Of a stretch of DNA of 23,735 nt, positions 1-8,341 are shown piece after piece; position 1 is the first letter of the stretch, and each line of letters begins with the position of its first letter. A program made the translations under genes and the position numbers. The notes beneath the pieces are model-generated. The model saw only the letters and a list, made by a program, of their open reading frames with translations. It was not told the origin of the DNA and did not search any database. The stretch comes from Chara braunii (taxonomy: Eukaryota > Streptophyta > Charophyceae > Charales > Characeae): the NCBI GenBank assembly GCA_003427395.1, contig BFEA01000701.1, positions 435,960 through 459,694 of the forward strand, read 5' to 3'.

Positions 1-200
1 TTTTGGTTTTGGGGGGGGCGGTGGGGGGACTGGGCGGGGAATACTGGGGTTGGGGGGGTGTCTTGGGGTTGGGGGCTCTAGATGTATGTTGCCTGTATGA
101 TGAATGTATGTGATATGATGTGTACTGGGTTGGGGGCTCTGCATGTTTGTTGCCTGCTGCTCTGATGTCTGCTGCATGTTTTTTGCCTGCTGCTCTGACG
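1..200. repeat. G-run-rich low-complexity DNA
   Basis: The first 75 bases of the plus strand hold eight runs of three or more G (8, 6, 3, 4, 4, 7, 4 and 5 long), separated by short spacers. After this the phrase GGGTTGGGGGCTCT occurs twice (near 64-78 and 126-140), and TTGCCTGCTGCTCTGA also recurs, so the stretch is a degenerate direct repeat. No reading frame here resembles a protein. It may be the edge of a larger satellite that begins before the window. Confidence 0.6.
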
Positions 201-720
201 AAGAAGAAGATGGATGGATGGACGGAGGGAGGTTGGGAGGGATGGCGAGATGGGAGAATGGAGGGATGGAGGAAGGCTGCTAACCAACGGTGAATAAGAA
301 CTAGAAGAAGAAGAAGATGGATGGATGGATGGATGGAGGGGGGGAGGAATGGCGAGATGGGAGGATGGAGGGAGACTGCCTAACAACGTCCAAGAAGAAG
401 AAGAAGAAGAAGAAGAAGATGAAGATGGATAGATGGATGGATGGAGGGGGGGAGGGATGACGAGATGGGAGGATGGAGGGATGGAGGGAGACTGCTTAAC
501 AACGTCCAAGAAGAAGAAGATGGATGGATGGATGGAGGGGGGGAGGGATGGCGAGATGGGAGGGAGGGAGGGAGGGATGGAGGTAGTGATCCATTGATGG
601 ATCGATGATGCGTGATGGAGGATGGCGAGATGGGATGGAGGGAGGGAGGGATGGATGATGGAGGATGGAGAATGGCGAAATGGGATGGAGGGAGTGATGG
701 ATGGATGGAGGATGGATGAT
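201..720. repeat. GGAT-rich minisatellite, units about 90-118 bp
   Basis: Four to five degenerate units start near 201, 303, 392 and 510. Each opens with a GAAGAAGAAG run, continues with GATGGATGGATGG and a GGGAGG block, then a GGCGAGATGGGAGGATGGAGG segment, and the first three end in a CTAACAACG-like phrase. The stretch from about 560 to 720 is a decayed continuation with only GGAT and GGAG motifs. Frames through it give serine/proline-rich peptides on the minus strand that merely reflect the repeat; I do not regard them as genes. Confidence 0.8.
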
Positions 721-785
721 GGAGGGGAAGAAGAAGAAGAAGAGGAGACGAGAAGACCTAGCGAATAAAGCAGAAGAAGAAGAAG

Positions 786-816
<31 letters not shown>

Positions 817-1905
817 GGAAGAAGAAGAAGAGAGGTGAGGAGGGGAAGAAGAAGAAGATCAAGAAAGGTCCAGGAGAAAGATGAAAACGTGAGGGGGAGG
901 AGAGGAAGAAGAAGAAGACGAGAGGACGACGAGGAGAGAAGAAGGAGAAGAAGAAGAAGAAGGTGAACGGAGAAGGAGGGGGAGGAGGACGACCTTCATT
1001 CTTTTTATTTTTTTTAACCTGTCGTGTCTCACGTGACCTACCGAATGTCGACGAACTAGATGAAGAAGAAGAAGAAGGAGAGGAAGACAGAGAAGAAGGG
1101 GAGGAGAAAGAAAACGAGTGGGGGAGAAGGGGAAGACGAAGAAGAAGAAGAAAGGTTATGGAGGAAGATGAAAACGCGAGGGGGACTAGGGGAAGACGAA
1201 GAAGACAAGAGGAGTAGAGAAGAAGAAGAAGAAGAAGAAGAAGAAGAAGAAGAAGATGCGAAAGAAGTATGGTTTCGGTAGGGTATGGCGGTGGCGGTAG
1301 GGTATAGAGAAAGGCAGGGAGTAGGGAAGGAGGGGGAGAAGAAGAAGAGGAGAGAAGAAGACCTAGCGAATGGAGCAAAAGAAGAAGAAGAAGAAGAAGA
1401 GAGGTGAGGAGGGGAAGAAGAAAAAGATCAAGAAAGGTTGATGAGAAAGATGAAAACTCGAGGGGGAGGAGAGGAAGAAGAAGACGACGAGACCACGACG
1501 AGGAGAGAAGAAGGAGAAGAAGAAGAAGATGAGCGGAGGAGGCGGAGGAGGACGACCTTCGTTTCTTTTTTTTTTTTTTAACATGTCGTGTCTCACGTGA
1601 CCTACCGAATGTCGACGAACTAGAAGAAGAAGAAGAAGAAGAAGAAGAGGCGAAAGAAAATGAGTGGGGGAGAAGGGGAGACGAAGAAGAAGAAGAAAAG
1701 TTATGGAGGGAGATGAAAACGGGAGGGGGACGAGGGGAAGACAAAGAAGACGAGAGGAGGAGGAGAGAAGAAGAAGAAGAAGAAGAAGAAGAAGAAGAAG
1801 AAGAAGAAGAAGAAGATGAGCCGAGAAGGGGGGGGTAGGTGGACGGCCTGTCATATCTGACGTGACCTACCGAATGAAGAAGAAGAAGAAGAAGAAGAAG
1901 AAGAA

Positions 1906-1936
<31 letters not shown>

Positions 1937-2270
1937 TATGGCTGCGGTAGGGTATGACGAAAAGGACCTGTCGAATAACCGACAAGAAGAAGAAGAAGAA
2001 GAAAATGAGGGGGAGGAGGAGGAAGGAAGAAGAAGAAGCAGAAGAAGATGAGTGGAGGAAGAGGAGGAGAAGAGAAGAAGAACAAGAAGAAGATGAGCGG
2101 AGGAAGCGGAGGAGGAGGAGAGAAGAAGAAGAAGAAGAAGATGAGAGGGGGACGAGGAGGAGAGAGGAAGCAGAACAATATGAGCGGATGAGGAGGAGAG
2201 AAGAGGAAGCGGATGAAGAAAAGAAGAATAAGGAGAACAGGAAGAAGAAGAAGAAAAAGAAGAAGCAGTT
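721..2270. repeat. Polypurine GAA satellite with higher-order repeat
   Basis: About 1.5 kb in which the plus strand is nearly all purine. Pure or almost pure GAA runs lie near 773-815, 1219-1257, 1769-1815 and 1874-1928. A larger unit of about 560-600 bp is repeated: 747-1349 matches 1350-1850, including an AGGTGAGGAGGGGAAGAAG block, a pyrimidine tract (near 998-1020 and 1561-1580) and a 42-bp non-purine island (1019-1060 and 1582-1624). A third, eroded start of the unit is near 1848. Poly-Ser/Leu/Phe frames on the minus strand and Lys/Glu/Arg frames on the plus strand are products of the repeat. GAA tracts are known to adopt triplex structures; whether this one does is inference. Confidence 0.88.
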
Positions 2271-2982
2271 CGTCGGGCCCTTCGTCATTACCTACAACAG
2301 TAACCCTAGCAGCAGGGCCTTTGTCTCCCATCCTACACAAACCCTAAACGATTCCGACAAGAAGAAGAAGAAGAAGAACGGCGCCTTCGTCGTCGGGCCT
2401 TCCTCGTAGCAGCAGCAGCAGGACAGTCGATCGCGATGGCGATGGGCGACTGGTGACGGGCGACGACTAAGGAGGATGGCACGGGAGGACGGTGCAGCAG
2501 CAGGTCGGCACCAACTCTAATCGTGCTGGGGGCGAGTGGCAGACCACCCCAGCTGATCGAAGGTTCGAAAGGGGGGGAAGGTTGGCGCCAACAGAGTCGG
2601 CGCGAATTAAAAAAAAAAAGCAGGCCTACCGAGCCCGACGCGACAGTTTCTTGGGCTGGTCGGATCCGGTAGGCCTGCGGGAGGCCAATACCAACCAAAA
2701 GGGGGTCAGAAACCCCTTGACAGGTGACTGCGTTGGGGGGGCCCGACCCCCGATCGGGTGCCCTGCCGGCCAGGCCGCCGGGGACCTCCCCCGGGCCCTT
2801 GCCGATCACTCGGGCAGCCCGGATCCCCACTTAGTAATTATTTGAATATCAGGGTTTTGGGATTGGGAGACCTACCGAACTTCCAATTTCAAATTTGTTA
2901 TTATTTTTATTGAATTCTTTTAAAACAGCAAAGTTTTGCCTTTTCAAATTTTGATTAGTGGCTCCTTATTTGGGCGATCAAT
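2271..2982. other. Unassigned spacer between satellite and E1
   Basis: This stretch starts with a short CAG run (2410-2421), becomes GC-rich (about 2500-2830), then AT-rich (2840-2960). Open frames exist on both strands (2492-2845 plus, 2333-2830 minus), but neither shows a recognisable domain and they overlap in opposite directions. It carries an A11 tract at about 2609-2619 followed by a perfect inverted repeat. It could hold a worn LTR or other transposon end, but I cannot define its borders. Confidence 0.45.
2620..2678. repeat. 12-bp perfect inverted repeat
   Basis: GCAGGCCTACCG at 2620-2631 is the exact reverse complement of CGGTAGGCCTGC at 2667-2678, with 35 bases between. Inside it AGCCC (2632-2636) can also pair with GGGCT (about 2652-2656), so the whole could fold into a branched hairpin. 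The arms contain the CCTACCG heptamer that also recurs inside the GAA satellite upstream. Confidence 0.7.
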
Positions 2983-3107
2983 GTGACCCCATGGGGGTGG
3001 GGAAGTGTTAGAATCTCATCTTCTCCCCTCCCACCCACCCCGTCTACTCCGTTGTTCTTCTTCTTATCCTTCCTTCTCTTCTCTACTGCGGCGGCAGTGC
3101 TACATTG

Positions 3108-3220
3108 CCACATCAGCACAATGACACGTCAGCAGGCCACGTCAGCAGGCCACGTCAGCAGTGACACGTCAACAATGACATGTCAGCAGGCCATGTCAGC
3201 AGTGCCGCATCAGCACCGTC
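3108..3220 (+). repeat. 13-15 bp minisatellite with CACGTCAGCA core
   Basis: Eight tandem units of the type GCCACGTCAGCAG or TGACACGTCAGCA run from about 3108 to 3220. Four keep an intact ACGTCA and the others have ACATCA, ATGTCA or GCATCA. ACGT-core sites are known binding motifs of plant bZIP factors, so an array just in front of gag could have been a regulatory block of E1. Equally it could be a simple slippage repeat, since the frame through it is open and yields a Ser/Gln/Thr-rich peptide. Confidence 0.7.
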
Positions 3221-3225
3221 CACAC

Positions 3226-5350
3226 ATGGCTTCTGTCCTTCGACCAGCGCCCAGCATGATGGAACGCAAGGACAATGAGTTTGACAAGGACTACGAGGCC
3301 AGGCTGGCCAACACGATGCTCGAGCTTAAGCAAAGAGCAGATGCGGCACTTGTCGTTTGGGAGAAGAGAGAAAGGGAAGTCGAGGAACAATGTCGCCTTG
3401 CTGAGCTACACCAGCAAGCGCACGACGACGCAGCACGACAGGCTGCAGACAAAGCACGACAAGCGCGTTGGGATGCATTATTCGAGGAGGAGGCCAAAGT
3501 CTTGACCTTTGCCACCAACTGGGACACGTTGGCCAAGGAGGAGGGTGCCTCCGCGATCGTATGCAGTTTCTCCACGGTCATAAAGTGAATCATGGACTTG
3601 GTGGCTGCTTGCATGGCCCAGCAAGAGGAGATCCTCACATTGGACCTGCACGTGCAGTATTGCTCAGTCGCGTACACACTTTGGAACAGCGGCCTGTTGC
3701 AGCAACAGTCGTTGGCCCCTCCAACATCCTGGAACGTGTCAACAGATTGGAGGTGGACATGGGCGCCCTGAAGGACACGACACGGCAATAGCAAACAACC
3801 GACCAACAGTTGGAGCAGCAGATTTGCGCAGCAGCTGCCAGTTCGGCCCTGCCATCTCACGAGTGCATACCCAAAGTTGATGGCATTCCGATCTTTTCCG
3901 ATGCAGCGAAGACCGAGCCTATTCCATGGTGGTGCCAATTTGACCTACGTTTGGACTTGTACAAAGTCATCGACCCCAACCGGCATGCCTATTTATATCA
4001 CTGGTTGGGGGGCGAGTGTCAAACTTGGCTTGACAATATGCTGTCCACCCAGAAGGTTATTGTCTCTGAGCTGCACACGAAGATCAGCTGGGCTGATCTC
4101 AAGGCATCATAGCACAAGCGGTTCCAAGTGGAACCCGCCCGAGCTTCCGACGATGGAAAAATTGCATAAGTTCCATCAGAACGCCTTGCGAAGCCTGTAT
4201 TGGATCACCGAGTACCAACTCTTGGCATCCAAGCCCGACTTGCCGATCGCCTTCACGGGCATCAAACACTACTTCATCACGAGGTCGTGCCCGACATTGC
4301 AAAATGCGTTGGCTTGACAATATGATGTCCACCCACAAGGTCACTGTCTTCGAGCTGCACACGAAGATCACCTGGGCTGATCTCAAGGCAGCATAGCACA
4401 AGCGGTTCCAAGTGGAACCCGCCCGAGCTTCCGGCGATGGAAAAATTGCATATGTTCCATCAGAACGCCTTGCGAAGCCTGTATTGGATCACCGAGTACC
4501 AACGCTTGGCATCCACGCCCGACTTGTCGATCGCCTTCACAGGCATCAAACACTACTTCATCACGAGGTCGTGCCCGACATTGCAAAATGCGTTCGCTTG
4601 ACAATATGCTGTCCACCCACAAGGTCACTGTCTCCGAGCTGCACACAAAGATCACCTGGGCTGATCTCAAGGCAGCATAGCACAAGTGGTTCCAAGTGGA
4701 ACCCGCCCGAGCTTCCGACGATGGAAAAATTGCATGAGTTCCATCAGAACGCCTTGCCAAGCCTGTATTGGATCACCAAGTACCAACGCTTGGCATCCAC
4801 ACCCGACTTGCCGATCGCCTTCACGGGCATCAAACACTACTCCATCACGAGGTCGTGCCCGACATTGCGAAATGCGTTGATGCAAGTGGCGGAGACGCTT
4901 ACCACAACTCAACAATTATTTAACAAGGCCTCGCAGATTATAGTTACGAATACGGAAGCTCGCAATGTTGGTCGTTCGTCCTCTGTAGGCCTAGGCAAAG
5001 ATCAGCATCAACCGAAAGTGGTCGTGGTCGCAGTAGCAATGCCGACCGATTCTTCAAACGAGGCTGCTTCATCTGACGAGGGAGCAAGATTTGCAGCCGC
5101 CCGGGATAGTGGCCGCTTCGCCAAAGGTCGAGGACGTGGCAAATCGAAGGCAAACACCTCTTCAGTTCCCGGGTCCAGAACAACAGCTCAAGACCCTTGG
5201 CTACATTACGGTCTCTCATAGGGCGTTTACAAGATCCGAACGAGACACCGTTATTGCTTGTGGTGCAACAGCGACGCACACGAAACCGTCGGCTGTCCCA
5301 CGAAGGACAAGGGAAAGTCCCCTCGAGAAATTGAGCAAAGCCGAGAGTGA
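3226..5350 (+). pseudogene. gag: E1 Gag pseudogene (capsid, zinc knuckle)
   Basis: Gag forms the virus-like particle of the element. The ATG at 3226 precedes a highly charged, Lys/Glu/Ala-rich, coiled-coil-like region that is open to a TGA at 3586-3588; an in-frame ATG at 3121 would add the minisatellite-encoded peptide. The frame then breaks near 3675, and a TAG at 3789-3791 follows. The capsid segment (about 3868-4112) contains PIPWW, a tryptophan-rich GGECQTWLDN stretch and HTKISWADLK, and matches the Gag of E5. A TAG at 4110-4112 replaces a tryptophan codon that E5 keeps, and a one-base insertion follows about 20 bases later. A 284-bp triplication then scrambles the middle. The frame recovers in the third copy, is cut by a TAG at 5219-5221, and ends with a CCHC zinc knuckle (C-X2-C-X4-H-X4-C, 5255-5296) and a TGA at 5348. 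Confidence 0.85.
4029..4880 (+). repeat. 284-bp tandem triplication inside E1 gag
   Basis: Three head-to-tail copies, 4029-4312, 4313-4596 and 4597-4880, each exactly 284 bp and each beginning CTTGACAATATG. The two joints read GCGTTGG/CTTGAC and GCGTTCG/CTTGAC, while the unduplicated edges read ACTTGGCTTGAC and GCGTTGATGC, so the original breakpoint shared only about three bases (TTG). As 284 is not a multiple of three, every copy shifts the frame. All three carry the same TAG (4110, 4394, 4678) and the same extra C shortly after it, so those lesions came before the duplication. Confidence 0.93.
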
Positions 5351-5700
5351 AACGACTGCACTCTTGACGCCCTCGGAACCAGTTGCTTCGTGAGCGACTT
5401 CCCTTAGTTCCGATGCACATGTGGAAGTCGTGTAAGTCTTCTTTATTCTTTCAAGTACTATGCTGACCGACTCGTTGCATCGCTGGGTTCTCATGCTGAA
5501 GGACAAGGTGTGTACGCAGTTTCTTCTCCATTTGGAATCGGCGACATGTTATCGTCTTCAAGTGGTTCTTCAAGGGATTCGGCATGCAAGTTCAACATAG
5601 AGGTCTTGGAGCCGTTGTCACCCGAGGATTTTGCATGGCTTCCTCTCCCTTCCGCGGACCGCTTACCGGGACCGCAATTCGCAGCACTATTCACCCTCTC
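5351..5700 (+). pseudogene. E1 gag-protease linker remnant
   Basis: From 5510 a plus-strand frame encodes a serine-rich segment followed by an acidic one containing FNIEVLEPL. The matching linker in E5 (22305-22571, minus) has the same serine run and the FNIEVLDPL phrase, which supports it as a real part of the polyprotein and not chance. The frame slips near 5695 into the protease frame. From 5351 to 5509 I see only decayed sequence without a motif. The function of this linker in the family is unknown to me. Confidence 0.6.
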
Positions 5701-6345
5701 CACGCATACCTATCCTTCTATGCACCACCAACTTTGTTGACGGATAACGAAGTTGCGGTAGGAAACCTCCTTGCATATATTACCAAGGTGGCCCCCGAGT
5801 TTCGCACACAGTGGTACGCTGACAACAATGCATCGCTCCTTTATGTCCTCTTTCAAGTTGGGCAAGCGTCCGGCAGCGCTTTGCTGGATAGCGGTGCGAC
5901 TCGCAATTTCATGAGCTAGTCCTTTATACAAAGGGCCGACCTTGGCGCACAGGTTCGAAGGAAGCCACATCCTACGACGATCAAGATGGCAGACGGTCGG
6001 ATGCAGCAACTTCTTGATCGCTACATCGAAGTTGTGCCGGTCTATTTCGCACCTCATGAATACGAGCCGGTTACATTTGACGTCTTACACACGGACTTCG
6101 ACATTATTTTGGGGATGCCTTGGCTCGCAAGTGCGGACCACAAGGTCAACTTCCATCGGTGGACGCTTATCTTTCACAACACCTTTGGCGCCGAGGTGTC
6201 GTGTACCATTCCTCTTCCGCACCCTTCAATTTGGTGCCAAGTTGTGACGACCAAGTCTTTTCGGGCTACTTGTGCTTACGAGCGGACCGACAAGATCGGC
6301 CTATGTTTTCTTAGAATCGTCGCAATGGCCGAGTCTTCACCAGCG
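5696..6345 (+). pseudogene. E1 aspartic protease pseudogene
   Basis: Retroviral-type aspartic protease, which cuts the Gag-Pol polyprotein. The active-site triad Asp-Ser-Gly followed by Ala (LLDSGATRNFMS) has its aspartate codon at 5887-5889. A TAG at 5917-5919 follows directly; E5 has a glutamine there. The same frame continues through the FDIILGMPWLAS motif, the second conserved protease element (ILGM then W-L), near 6100-6130, and stays open until about 6340, where a frameshift leads into the RT. The segment is nearly full length, and apart from the stop its core motifs are intact. Confidence 0.85.
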
Positions 6346-7242
6346 ATCTTGTTTTGGACACCCGCTTGGTGCGATTGCTTGACGAGTTCGCCGACGTCTC
6401 CGAGTCTCCTACCGGTGTGGTGCCGGATTGGGCGATCTCCCATTAGATCATTCTTGACGCCGGTGTCGTCCCATCGAAAGGATGCATCTATAGCATGAGC
6501 TCGCGGTTCTCCGCGCGCAACTCGATGACTTGTTGGACAAGGGCTGGATCCGCCCTAGTAGCTCACCCTACAGTGCGCCAGTTCTCTTCGTAAGGAAGAA
6601 GAACAAGGATCTTCGCTTATGCATTGACTATCGCAAGCTCAATGCGCAAACCGTCAAGAATGTGGGGCCTCTCCCTCGTATCGACGATCTTCTCGAACGG
6701 TTGGGCGACTCGACATGCTTTTCGAAGTTGGACTTGAAGTCGGGCTATCATCAGATGTCGATACGTTAGCAAGATCGCTACAATCCGCATTTAAAACGCA
6801 ATACGGGCATTTTGGCGACGAGTGGGTTGTCATGCCTTTTGGCCTCACCAATGCCCCGATGACCTTTCAAGTGGTGATGACCAATGAGTTTCACGTGATG
6901 TTGGACCGGTTTGTGCTGGTCTACTTGGACGACATTCTCGTCTATAGTCGGACCTTCCAGGATCATCTCGAGCACCTTCGATGTGTGTTGGATACGCCAC
7001 GTCGCGCCAAGTACAACGCCAACCGCGACAAGTGTGAATTTGTATGGCAAGAGTTGGAGTACTTGGGCCACTTTGTCACATCGGAGTGCATTAGTCCGTT
7101 ATCGGACAAAATTCAAGCTGTCCAAGAGTGGTCGGAGCCGAAGAATGTCACGGATGTCCGTTTGTTTCTTGGCCTATCCGACTACCATCAACGCTTTATT
7201 AAAGGCTATTTGAAGATCGTGTCTAATTTGACCAAGCTTTAA
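6346..7242 (+). pseudogene. E1 reverse transcriptase pseudogene
   Basis: RNA-dependent DNA polymerase of the element. Visible in order: the pre-RT segment (LVRLLDEF, then SPTGVV) near 6380-6425 with a TAG at about 6445; a frameshift near 6505; [11 protein letters not shown] and [14 protein letters not shown] (6540-6650); [13 protein letters not shown] and SGYHQ (to 6765); a TAG at 6767-6769 and another frameshift; then MPFGLTNAP and the catalytic YLDD at 6922-6933. The thumb region (VRLFLGLSDYHQRFIKGY) leads to a TAA at 7240-7242 where E5 has glutamine (CAA). At least three frame changes make it non-functional. Confidence 0.9.
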
Positions 7243-7670
7243 TGCAAGGATCGGCCGCTCTACTTCGACTATGATGCGCGGGCTTCGTTTTCGGCCCCTA
7301 AAGCCACCTTGCTATCCGTGGAGGTTTTCCGCATCCACGACCCGCTTTTGCCGACGCGTGTCACTACCGATGCGTCTGGGTATGGCATTGATGCCGTCCT
7401 CGAGCAATACAATGGCATGGACTGGAACCCGCTCGAGTACTTTGGGTGTCTGCCGTGCACTCTATTGACGACACGAAGGAGTTATTGGCCTTCGTACACG
7501 CGCTTAAGCGGTGGCGGCCTTTTCTTCTCTGTCGAAGTCGATTCCGATGGGTAATGGACAATAATCCGTTGGACTTCTACAAGACCCAAGACACGATGAA
7601 TAGTACCATCACCCGTTGGATGGCTTTCATTGACCAGTTTGACTTCTTTCCCAATCACATTCCGGGGAGG
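7243..7670 (+). pseudogene. E1 RNase H pseudogene, truncated at right
   Basis: RNase H domain that degrades the RNA of the RNA/DNA hybrid. The first catalytic aspartate lies in TTDASGYGIDAVLEQ (codon 7369-7371). After a frameshift near 7440 the frame carries KELLAFVHALKRW (catalytic Glu) and DNNPLDFYKTQDT (catalytic Asp). It ends with FFPNHIPG at about 7640-7668; E5 continues there into an ADALSR motif, but here the sequence switches to a minus-strand LTR piece, so the last catalytic Asp and all of the integrase are lost. Confidence 0.85.
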
Positions 7671-8331
7671 GCGAGAGAAGAAGAAGAAGAAGACGTCGTC
7701 TCCTCGTTATCTCACCTGCAGGTAACTGCCACCGCTTGTATCCTCTGTGCTGCAGGTGCGTTGGCGCGAAGACCAGCTATGGTGCCCAGGTAGGATCTTC
7801 GCCGTTGCAGGTATGGCCTTTGCCTCACTCCCTACCTACACCTCTACCTCTACCTCCAGCGTAGCGCGGTAACGCTGCTCCAGCAGCATGTCGCCCAAGA
7901 AGGGAGTTACTCGAATTGTGTGTCTGCCCTGGCGTCGGCCAGCTATAAGTGGCGCTGGGCCTCGCGGGTGTGCCTCCGTGTGCCTATGGTCCTAGGCCTA
8001 GAAACGGCTTGCCAGGGTCCCTACCGGACGTCCAGGCCCTCCGTGCTGATGCAGCAGGGAGTGTCCGCTATCGCACAAAGATGGACCTGGCCCAACAGGG
8101 CCTGCCTACGTCCGTACCAGGCCAAAAACATGGCCTTCGTCCATTAGGATGAACTGCAAGTCCGAAACGACGCGTGACCAGACAAAAATATGACAGCAAA
8201 CAAATAAATAAATGAATGCTGCCTCGAATCCTGCCGCCCTAAGGCTGGTCATGGGCCTCCAGAGCCCGCTTATGAGGGGCGTGCGGCCGGTGGGCCCCCA
8301 AAATGGGGCCAGTGTGCAGACTCAGCATGTA
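7671..8331 (-). repeat. E2 partial LTR
   Basis: The LTR start, read on the minus strand, is TACATGCTGAGTCTGCACAC followed by a GGCCCCATTTT-like phrase. The E5 LTR has ACATGCTGCACCTGCACAC and GGGCCATTTT in the same places, directly after its polypurine tract. Further in, AGCTATGGTGCCCAG matches the AGCTATGGCGCCCAG of the E5 LTR. The other end lacks the TG/CA terminus and begins with a GAAGAAGAAG run at 7676-7692, so it is truncated or replaced by repeat. A few AAAT repeats lie near 8200-8213. Confidence 0.6.
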
Positions 8332-8341
8332 CCCCCCCCCT

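Larger units (their letters stand above)
2983..7670 (+). mobile_element. E1: decayed Ty3/gypsy element (gag-PR-RT-RH)
   Basis: A Ty3-type retrotransposon remnant on the plus strand in the order Gag, aspartic protease, reverse transcriptase, RNase H. The RT follows the protease directly, which separates it from Ty1/copia elements, where integrase comes in between. The left border is uncertain: no clear 5' LTR or primer-binding site is visible before gag. The right border is sharp: similarity to the related element E5 ends at about 7670 in the linker just after the RNase H, where a minus-strand LTR fragment begins. Integrase is therefore absent. Numerous stops and frameshifts show that it is long dead. 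Confidence 0.85.

Noticed and set aside
78-509. 143-codon Ser/Pro-rich minus-strand frame
   Set aside because: It is the translation of the GGAT minisatellite units and repeats in step with them.
201-720. Possible CRISPR array
   Set aside because: The units are contiguous and degenerate with no constant repeat and unique spacer pattern, and no cas-like genes are present.
758-1744. 328-codon Ser/Leu/Phe-rich frame on the minus strand, and similar frames on both strands to 2409
   Set aside because: Composition follows directly from GAA/TTC repeats. No domain, and frames exist on both strands in the same place.
2336-2347. Telomere-like AAACCCTAAAC
   Set aside because: Just one unit and a half of the plant telomere repeat; no array, so not an internal telomere tract.
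2333-2845. Overlapping open frames of 165 (minus) and 117 (plus) codons
   Set aside because: No motif, opposite strands overlapping almost fully, and GC-rich DNA in which long open frames arise by chance.
2993-3010. GGGGGTGGGGAAG followed by TGTTA, resembling a polypurine tract and LTR start
   Set aside because: No matching LTR end, no primer site and no pol before it, and E1 Gag starts about 220 bp later. Not enough to call an LTR.
3291-3938. 215-codon minus-strand frame opposite E1 gag
   Set aside because: Shadow of the plus-strand Gag, which is supported by similarity to E5 and by motifs.
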